From positions 1 through 46,420 of the forward strand of contig JALHMZ010000021.1 in assembly GCA_022843785.1 (NCBI GenBank): DNA of 46,420 bases, written 5' to 3'. The notes below the pieces were generated by a model that was not told the DNA's origin, ran no database searches, and was given only the letters and a program-made list of their open reading frames with translations. The translations under genes and the position numbers were made by a program. This DNA comes from Nitrospira sp. (GTDB lineage: Bacteria; Nitrospirota; Nitrospiria; Nitrospirales; Nitrospiraceae). Of the stretch, positions 36,271 to 44,500 are shown piece after piece. Each line of letters opens with the position of its first letter. Position 1 is the stretch's first letter.

Positions 36271-37512
36271 ATGACATCCGACACGGCCAAAGATCCAAAA
36301 CTGTATCCCGTCTTGAGAAACCTCCAATTCTCGCCCATTAAACAGGGAGAGGATCAGTTTATCGTTCTCTGGGACCCGAGTGGATTGAGCAAGGAGAAGC
36401 TCGTCCTGCCGTTGAATTACTTTTTCATTGTCCAGCATTTCGACGGCGAGCATTCGCTGCTTGAAATCGGCGGGCTCTATCTGAAGCGTTTCGGTGAATT
36501 TCTGATGCCGAGCAAAGTGGAGCAACTGGTCGAGGATCTCGATCAGAAGCTCTTTCTGGAAGGGGTGAAGGCCGAGAGTGCCAGGTTGCGCCTCCGGGAT
36601 GAGTATCGGCAAGCTCCGCTCAGAAAGGCTGCCTTTGCCGGCCGGAGTTACGAAGCAGACGGAGCGAAGCTGAAAAAGCAGCTCGACGGATTCTTTACAT
36701 CCGAGGAAGGTCCCGACTTCAAGCCGTCTGAAAACCAGGGGAAGCCGATCAGGGGACTGGTGGCGCCGACCTATGACCTGAAGCAGGCAGGGCCGATCTA
36801 TGCGTGGGCGTATAAAGAATTGCAAGATTCAGAGCAGCCCGATGTGTACGTCGTGTTCGGCACAGCTTATGCCGGGTTGGATAATCTCTTTGCCCTGACG
36901 GACAAGGATTTCGAAACGCCGTTGGGCCTCGTTCCTACAGATCAGCCCATTGTTTCACGGCTGAAGGAATGTCTTCCGACATCCTTTGAAGAGGATATCT
37001 GCCACCAGGTCGAGCATGCGATTGAATTCCAATTGCCGTTTCTCCAGCAGATCGTCGGAGTGAAGAAGCCATTCACGATCGTGCCGATTCTGACTTCCTT
37101 CTCGGCGGCCAGCTTGCTTGATGCAACAGTGCGCCAAGCTGTCGATCAGTTTCTCGCCGGTCTGCGAGCAGTGGTGAACGAGACGGGTAGAACGTATTGT
37201 GTGATCGCCGGAGCGGAACTGGCTCATCTCGGCATGAGGTATGGCGACAAAGCGCCGCCGACCGACTTCTCATTTCACCGTTCGATGCAATTCGACTTGG
37301 AGATGCTCAAGCCGGTGGAAGAACTCAAACCCGATGATTTCGCCGCCTATATTCAGAAAGAACAGGATCAGCGCCGTATCTCCGGCTTCTCCTCCATCTA
37401 CTCCTTGCTCCGGCTGATCCAAGCCGAAAAAGGGCAGGTCCTCCGCTACGACCGTGGCATCACCGACCAATACAACTCCACCGTAACCTATGCGAGCATG
37501 GCGTTCTTCTGA
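36271..37512 (+). CDS. Degenerate Memo-like (AmmeMemoRadiSam protein B family) protein
   Basis: From the ATG at 36271 the protein has 413 aa: an N-terminal domain (about 1-115) with a winged-helix look (PLNYFFIVQHFDGEHSLLEI), then a Memo domain. FAGRSYEADGAKLKKQLDGF, DFETPLGLVPTD and HQVEHAIEFQLPFLQQIVGV are clear family features. But the usual PHAGY is VAPTYDL (164-170) and the usual GPxHxG is GTAYAGLDN (197-205), so the metal-binding histidines are lost. It may be a structural rather than catalytic Memo. No radical SAM or AmmA partner is near. Confidence 0.75.
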   Translation: MTSDTAKDPKLYPVLRNLQFSPIKQGEDQFIVLWDPSGLSKEKLVLPLNYFFIVQHFDGEHSLLEIGGLYLKRFGEFLMPSKVEQLVEDLDQKLFLEGVKAESARLRLRDEYRQAPLRKAAFAGRSYEADGAKLKKQLDGFFTSEEGPDFKPSENQGKPIRGLVAPTYDLKQAGPIYAWAYKELQDSEQPDVYVVFGTAYAGLDNLFALTDKDFETPLGLVPTDQPIVSRLKECLPTSFEEDICHQVEHAIEFQLPFLQQIVGVKKPFTIVPILTSFSAASLLDATVRQAVDQFLAGLRAVVNETGRTYCVIAGAELAHLGMRYGDKAPPTDFSFHRSMQFDLEMLKPVEELKPDDFAAYIQKEQDQRRISGFSSIYSLLRLIQAEKGQVLRYDRGITDQYNSTVTYASMAFF

Positions 37513-37518
37513 GGCCTC

Positions 37519-38238
37519 ATGTTTCGACGCGTGACGGTCCACGTCATTGTTGTGTTTGTGCTCGTTGCCATGGGGCATGCGGTCAGCGCGGATCCCTCGG
37601 GAGACGTGCCGGCAGGACCGTCACTTCAATCTCAGCTCAATCAGATGCTTGCCCAAAAGGTCGAGCATGCTTCCGATCCTGATTTTCTGGTGCGGTTGGC
37701 GGATGTCTATCTGGACCTTGGTGATTCGCTTGTTGGAGATCAGTCGAAACGTAGAGCGGCCTATGAAGAAGGTGCCAAGGCGGCGCGAGAGGCTATCGAG
37801 GTTCAAGAACGGAATGCAGAGGCACATTATCTCTATGCGGCAAATCTAGGCAGCTCCGCCCAATTGACCGGCCTTATGGCATCTGCCTTGACGGTGCAGG
37901 AGTTGAAACGGCATGTCGATCGGGCCTTAGCGCTGCACCCAAACCATGCCGCAGCGCTGCATATGAAGGGAATGATCTTGGAGGAACTACCCTGGGTCTT
38001 AGGCGGTGACGCAGAAGGCGCTCTGACGCATCTCCGTCGAGCGGTGGCAGCCAACCCCTCTTATGTTCATGCGCGGCTTGACCTGGCAAAAGCCTATATG
38101 AAACGCAAGGACCCCGCCGCCGCGCGGAAGGAACTCGACACCCTACTTTCTCACCCGCTCGGCGCCACAGCCTCAGCAAGCAATCGCCGGTACTGGGAAG
38201 AGGCGCAACGGTTACGAAACACATTGACCGGATCGTGA
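37519..38238 (+). CDS. Periplasmic TPR-repeat protein
   Basis: This 239-aa protein has a signal peptide (about residues 1-24, cleaved near VSADP) and three or more TPR-like helical pairs: around residues 48-65, 85-101 and 177-212. The region LMASALTVQELKRHVDRALA and NPSYVHARLDLAKAYMKRKD are typical. TPRs bind proteins, so a periplasmic scaffolding role is likely. It begins 6 bp after the Memo-like gene. The 55-bp remnant after it matches the Memo-like gene's end, so this gene lies between two homologous sequences. Confidence 0.75.
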   Translation: MFRRVTVHVIVVFVLVAMGHAVSADPSGDVPAGPSLQSQLNQMLAQKVEHASDPDFLVRLADVYLDLGDSLVGDQSKRRAAYEEGAKAAREAIEVQERNAEAHYLYAANLGSSAQLTGLMASALTVQELKRHVDRALALHPNHAAALHMKGMILEELPWVLGGDAEGALTHLRRAVAANPSYVHARLDLAKAYMKRKDPAAARKELDTLLSHPLGATASASNRRYWEEAQRLRNTLTGS

Positions 38239-38332
38239 GGAACTCTGGTGAGACTGCCGAATATCCGATCCGGCTGTCAGCTGAATGTCTTGGTAGGATG
38301 ACCGGTGCGACGCCTCGGTATTGTAACCTCAA

Positions 38333-38387
38333 CATCACCGATCAATACAACTCCACCGTGACCTACGCCGCAATGGCGCTTTACTGA
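38333..38387 (+). pseudogene. 3' end remnant of a second Memo-like gene
   Basis: The 55 nt encode ITDQYNSTVTYAAMALY and a stop, against ITDQYNSTVTYASMAFF and a stop at 37458-37512. By my count 45 of 55 bases match, and most changes are silent or conservative, so both copies were once selected as coding. The frame has no upstream start, so it is a gene remnant. It lies beyond the TPR gene, which therefore sits between two copies of the same 3' end. Confidence 0.8.
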
Positions 38388-38447
38388 TCTGCTCTCCCTC
38401 GGTTTGCTGCAAAATTATTGTCCGGCGACTTAGCTGACGTTTCTGCC

Positions 38448-38476
38448 TTGACCTAGTCTCTTGAATCCGCCATCAT
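38448..38476 (+). promoter_or_regulatory. Possible weak promoter of the toxin gene
   Basis: TTGACC (38448-38453) and CATCAT (38471-38476) have 17-bp spacing; the -10 matches the consensus at only four positions. The toxin GTG at 38511 would follow with a short leader. No good ribosome site is seen, so initiation here is uncertain. Confidence 0.3.
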
Positions 38477-38510
38477 CCGATTCCCGAATCAAACTGAGCT
38501 GGGGTGCGAA

Positions 38511-41500
38511 GTGCCAGAAGCCAAAGGGAACGAGACCGGCACTCAAAGCACACCAGACAAATCCTTTCAGATCAGCCCGCCTGCGATCACGTTGCCCAAA
38601 GGCGGCGGGGCCATCCGCGGTATGGGCGAGAAGTTCGCTGCAAACCCGGTCACTGGGACGGGGTCGATGTCCGTGCCCATTGCCACCAGCCCTGGGCGCG
38701 GCGGTTTCGGCCCGCAACTCTCTCTTTCCTATGATTCCGCTGCAGGTAACGGGCCTTTTGGATTCGGATGGAGTCTTTCGCTTCCTGCGATCACCCGTAA
38801 GATGGACAAAGGCTTGCCTCGCTATCAGGATGGTCAGGAACAAGGACCGGATAGCGACGTCTTCATTCTGTCCGGAGCTGAGGATCTGGTCCCGGTGTAT
38901 CGGCAGGACCAGGATGGATCATGGGTCGCCGCTCATTCTGGTTATCAGCGCGATCTCAACGGATTCTGGGTCCGAGACAGAACCGGCCAGCTGGTCATCC
39001 ATGAAGACGAACGAGACGGCTACCGAGTCCGCCGATATGGACCTCGCATCGAAGGGCTCTTTGCGCGCATCGAGCGCTGGACGAATTCAACAGATCCCGG
39101 CGACACCTTCTGGCGCTCTATTTCCAAGGACAACATCACCACGTGGTATGGAAAGACAAGACAGAGCCGTATCACCGATCCGTCTGATCCGACCCATAGC
39201 TTCAGCTGGCTGATCTGCGAAAGTTACGACGATAAGGGCAATGCCATCGTCTATGAGTACAAACCGGAGGACTCAGCGGACGTTAACACCTCACAGGCCA
39301 ACGACCGCAATCGTGTCCGAACGGTCAATCGCTATCTGAAGCGTATTAAATATGGAAATCGTGTCTCGCGGTTGGTCCAGCCGGATCTGACTCAGGCCTC
39401 CTGGATGTTTGAAGTAGTGTTCGACTATGGGGATCACGATCTGGACGTACCCTTGCGAGACGAAGCAGGCAGGCAATGGCGCGTTCGTCAGGACCCCTTC
39501 TCATCCTACCGAGCCGGTTTTGAAGTGCGGACCTATCGGTTGTGCCGGCGTGTTTTGATGTTCCATCATTTTACCGAACTGGGGGTGACACCTTGTTTGG
39601 TGCGTTCAACGGATTTGCATCATGCGCAAAGTCCGGTTGGCTGCTTCCTCACATCCGTCGCCCAGTCCGGCTACAAGCGCAAGCCTGATGGAACCTATCT
39701 GAAAAACTCCCTCCCGCCGGTCGAGTTTACTTACAGCAAGGCCACCATTCAGGAACAGGTGCATGAAGTCGATGCTGCCAGCCTGGAGAACCTGCCTCAG
39801 GGTTTAGATAACAGCCGTTACCAGTGGGTTGATTTGGATGGTGAGGGGCTCTCAGGAATTTTGACGGAGCAGGGCGGTGCCTGGTTCTACAAGCGCAATC
39901 AGAGCGCCGTGCCGGTGAGAGATTTGGCTGGTAACGAAACCACCCGTGCTCGCTTTGCTCCGCTGGAGTGTGTAGCCACTATGCCGTCATCCGCTCACCT
40001 CAGCGGCGGTCAACAACTTCTGGATTTGGCGGGCGATGGCCAACTGGATGTCGTGGATTTTGAGGGAGCGACCCCGGGAGTTTTTGAGCGAACGGCTGAT
40101 GAAGAGTGGGAGACACACAAGCCATTTACCTCCCTTCCGAATATAGCCTGGCGCGATCCCAATCTCAAATTCATTGATCTCACCGGCGACGGCCACGCCG
40201 ACATCCTGATCACCGAAGACCAAGCCTTCAGCTGGTACCCGTCACTGGCCGAGTCCGGTTTCGGCCCCGGCGAGAGAGTGCGCCAGGCCATAGACGAAGA
40301 GCAAGGTCCTCGGCTGGTCTTCGCCGATGGCACTCAATCTATCTATCTCGCCGATATGTCGGGGGATGGCCTGACCGATCTTGTGCGTATCCGTAACGGC
40401 GCCGTCTGCTACTGGCCCAATCTGGGGTACGGCCGCTTCGGCGCCAAGGTCACAATGGATCACGCGCCCTGGTTCGATGCGCCTGATCTGTTCGACCAAC
40501 GCCGCATCCGCCTCGCCGATATCGACGGTTCCGGTCTGGTGGACATTCTGTACCTCACCGGTCAGGGCGTGCAGCTCTACTTCAACCAGTCCGGCAATGC
40601 CTGGAGTGAGAGGCGCCTCCTCACGGCCTTCCCGCGTATCGATAACCTGTCGTCCGTCTCCACTGTCGATCTGCTTGGCAACGGCACCGCGTGCCTCGTC
40701 TGGTCATCGCCATTACCTGGTGAGGCGCGCAGCACCATCCGCTACATCGACCTCATGGGCGGGCAGAAGCCGCATCTACTCATCAAGACCAAGAACAACC
40801 TCGGAGCTGAAACCGAAGTCACCTATGCCCCTTCGGCCAAGTTTTATCTGCAAGATAAGCAAGCAGGGAAGCCCTGGATTACAAAGTTGCCATTTCCAGT
40901 TCATTGCGTGGAGAAGGTCACGGTTCGTGACATCTGGCGCCAAACCGAGTTTGCCAGCACCTATAGCTACCATCACGGCTACTTTGATGGCATCGAGCGC
41001 GAGTTTCGTGGCTTTGGTCGCGTCGAGCAGCGAGACGTGGAAACCTACGGCAAGTTCATGCAGGGCAACGCAGCCAGTCCCTACATCACCGACGATCATG
41101 ATCTGTATCAGCCTCCTATCAAGACTATCACCTGGTACCATACTGGCGCCGCTTTGGATCGGGAGCGCATTCTCTCGGTTTTCAAGGACGAGTATTATCC
41201 CATCCGAGGATTCACCGAGCACCAGCTTTCGGAGCCGACACTGACTCCAACCGATCTGTCTGCCGAGGAATGGCGCGAAGCGGTCCGTGCCTGCAAGGGG
41301 ATGGTTCTCCGTCAGGAAGTGTTTGAATTGGATGTGGACGCACTCGCCCAAGAGAAAGAGGTGCCCGTGCGCCTCTATACCACCGCATATCACAACAGCA
41401 CCATCACCCGACTACAGCCGCAGGGCATCAACCGTCATGCCGTCTTTCTCGTGACGGAGAGCGAAGCGATTACCTACAGCTATGAATTGGATCTGCGTCA

Positions 41501-44500
41501 GACGGTGCCAAATCCCGATCCGCGCATCGCCCATACACTCAATTTACAATTCGACGCCTATGGCCGTGCGTTGCAATCCGTCGCGGTGGTCTATCCACGG
41601 CTGCTTCCATATGCCGATCTCACAAATACGCTCAAGGTGGAGCAACTCGCACTCATACGTAAGGTCCAAAGCGAGCGCCACATTGTCTATACCGAGACGC
41701 ATTTTACCGCTGAACTGCCGGAAGATCCTGATCGGCACCGGCTGCCGGCGCCGTGCGAAGTTCTTACCTATGAATTGACCGGTGCCGATAGTACGACGGG
41801 TTTTTCGCCCAGTGGTGGCCTGTATCTCTCGCTTGGTGATCTGAGGGCCTTTGCTCTCAGCGAGACTCTGTCGGACCAGGGACCAAGACCCGTCGTCTCG
41901 CTCGCGTACCATGAGCAACCAGCCGATGAGAGGGCGCATAAACGCCTCGTCGAATGGGTGCGGATGCTCTATTGGAAAGATGATCTCACCGGCCCGGAAC
42001 CATTTGGCACGAATGCTTGGCTCGGCCTAGCGTACGAGACGTATAAGCTTGCGCTAAGCAGAGATCTGCTCGGCGCTGTGTTTGGTTTGAAACTTACTCC
42101 AGAAGTCTTCACAGCACTGAATACCACTACTATTTCCGGTTATACCGCCGGCACTGTGCTGTCATCGGCGTTGACCAACCAATGGTGGATACGTTCCGGT
42201 GTGGCAGGATTTACCAGCGATGCCGCCCAACACTTTTATCTCCCCGAGCGGTACACCGATCCATTCGGTAGCGAGACCACACTTCAATACGACGGCAAAT
42301 ATGACCTCTTTATCCAGTCCAGGACCGATGCCCTGGGCAACACCAGCGGCGTGGCACTGGATCATCTGGGCGACCCGCGATTCGATTACCGTGTCCTCGC
42401 CCCTATGGAAATGGTGGATGCCAACGGCAACCGCAGCGAAGTCGCGTTCGACATTCTCGGCATGGTCGTGGCTTTGGCTGTCAAGGGCAAAGGGACCGAA
42501 GCGGATGACCTGATTGACTTTGACGATGCGCTGCTCAATCCCTCTGCCGCCGCAGTGCAGGCCTTTTGCACGAATGCCACGATGAATGAGCAGACTGCCA
42601 AAACGTGGCTGGGCAATGCAAGCGCGCGCTTTGTCTATCACTTTGGCGAAGCGCGCAACGCGCAAGGGATATTCATCAAGTGGGAAGGCCTCCCCGCTGG
42701 CGCATGCGGTATCGTGCGCGAACGCCACGCCAGCAAGGTGGCGCTCGATCCGTTACGAGAAAACCCGCTTCAAGTCTCGTTGGAATGCTCCGACGGCGGC
42801 GGCAATGTGCTGATGAAAAAGGTGCAGGCTGAGCCCGAGCAGGAAGGTGGGCCATTACGCTGGATCATCAACGGCCTCACCGTCCTCAATAACAAGGGCA
42901 AGCCCGTCAAACAATACGAGCCAGCCTTCAGCGTCAAATTTGGCTGCGAAATACCGCAAGCTAACGGCTTCGCAACTACCATCTACTACGATGCCGCCGG
43001 GCGTGTGGTACGCACTGAGATGCCGGATGGCACGTTCAGTCGCGTGGAGTTCTCGCCCTGGCACGTGAAGACCTTCGATGCCAATGACACTGTGCTGGAG
43101 AGCCAATGGTATGCGGGTCGCACTCCAGTCGATCCGACACAACCGTTGCCACGAGATCCCGTCACAGGTGAGATCACCGCGACTCCCGATCAGCGTGCAG
43201 CCTGGTTAGCCGCGCAGCACGCTGACACGCCGGCCCAAGTGCATCTCGACAGCCTGGGTCGGGAAGTCATCGCTATCGCACACAACCGGACCAATGGCGT
43301 GGACGATACCTATCTCACCTTCACCAAGCTCGATGCCGAAGGGAAGCCGCTGTGGATCAGAGACGCGCGCGGCAACTTGGTCATGCAGTACATCACGCCA
43401 GCCAAGGCAAATAATGATGCGAGTAACGCCATACCTGCCAATGCCGTGCCCTGCTACGACATTGCTGGGAATCTGCTCTCCCAACACAGCATGGATGCCG
43501 GGGACCGATGGATGCTCATGGATGCGGCCGGCAAGCCCATGCTGGCGTGGGATCTAAACGAAACCCCGCAAGGCAACACAGCGACCAGAGAGAATCGCTT
43601 CTATCGCACGGACTACGATGCATTGCATCGCCCCACAGCGCTATGGCTGACCATCAATGCCAATGTGCCGATCATGATCGAGCGGTACGAATATCAGGAT
43701 GCAGTCACACCAGATGTCATGAATCTCAATGGTCAGCTTATCCGCCACTACGACTCCAGCGGATTAATTGAAACCGTCCGGCGCGACTTCAAAGGGAATG
43801 TGCAGGAGGTGCGGCGCACATTGGTGCGGGATGCCACGGCATCTGTCGTTGACTGGCAGGGGAGTCTGGCTGGCAAGCTGGAAACCGAAACTTACGTACA
43901 GCTTGGCGAGTACGATGCCTTGAACCGGATGACGCGGCAGGAAAATTGGCACCGGCTTGGCGGGGTGGGGGCAGTCTACAGGCCTATCTACAACGAGCGT
44001 GGAGTTTTGCAGAGTGAAACCTTGACTGTGCGTGGGACAGCGACGGAGGCCATCGAGGAGATTCGCTATAACGCCAAAGGTCAGAAGGAGTATCTCGAAC
44101 TCGGCAACGGCACGCTGACTCAGTACGAATATGACAAGGAGACTTTCCGCCTGACACAAATTCGAACCACACGCCCGGTCGATGCGAGTGATTTTCCGGA
44201 TCGGCACTCTAACCTTCAGGATATCGGTATCATCCAGCAACTACATTACACCTATGATCCGGTCGGCAATATCACGGCGGTCTACGACGAGGCCTACAAG
44301 CCGGTGTTCTTTGCCAATGCCATCGTTGAACCAAAGAGTCTCTATGAATACGACGCACTGTATCGTTTGATCTCTGCTACCGGCAGGGAAAACGACAGCG
44401 TAGACCCCGGCCAATCCCCTGGGCTGTTCGACCGCGAAGAAGCTACCATTTTCCCAATCACCGCCCCCACAGCCCTGCGTCGATACACGCAGCGCTATGA

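Noticed and set aside
38461..39213. Plus-strand ORF of 250 codons overlapping the start of the toxin gene
   Set aside because: It is an out-of-frame shadow of the SpvB domain, serine/arginine-rich with no family match.
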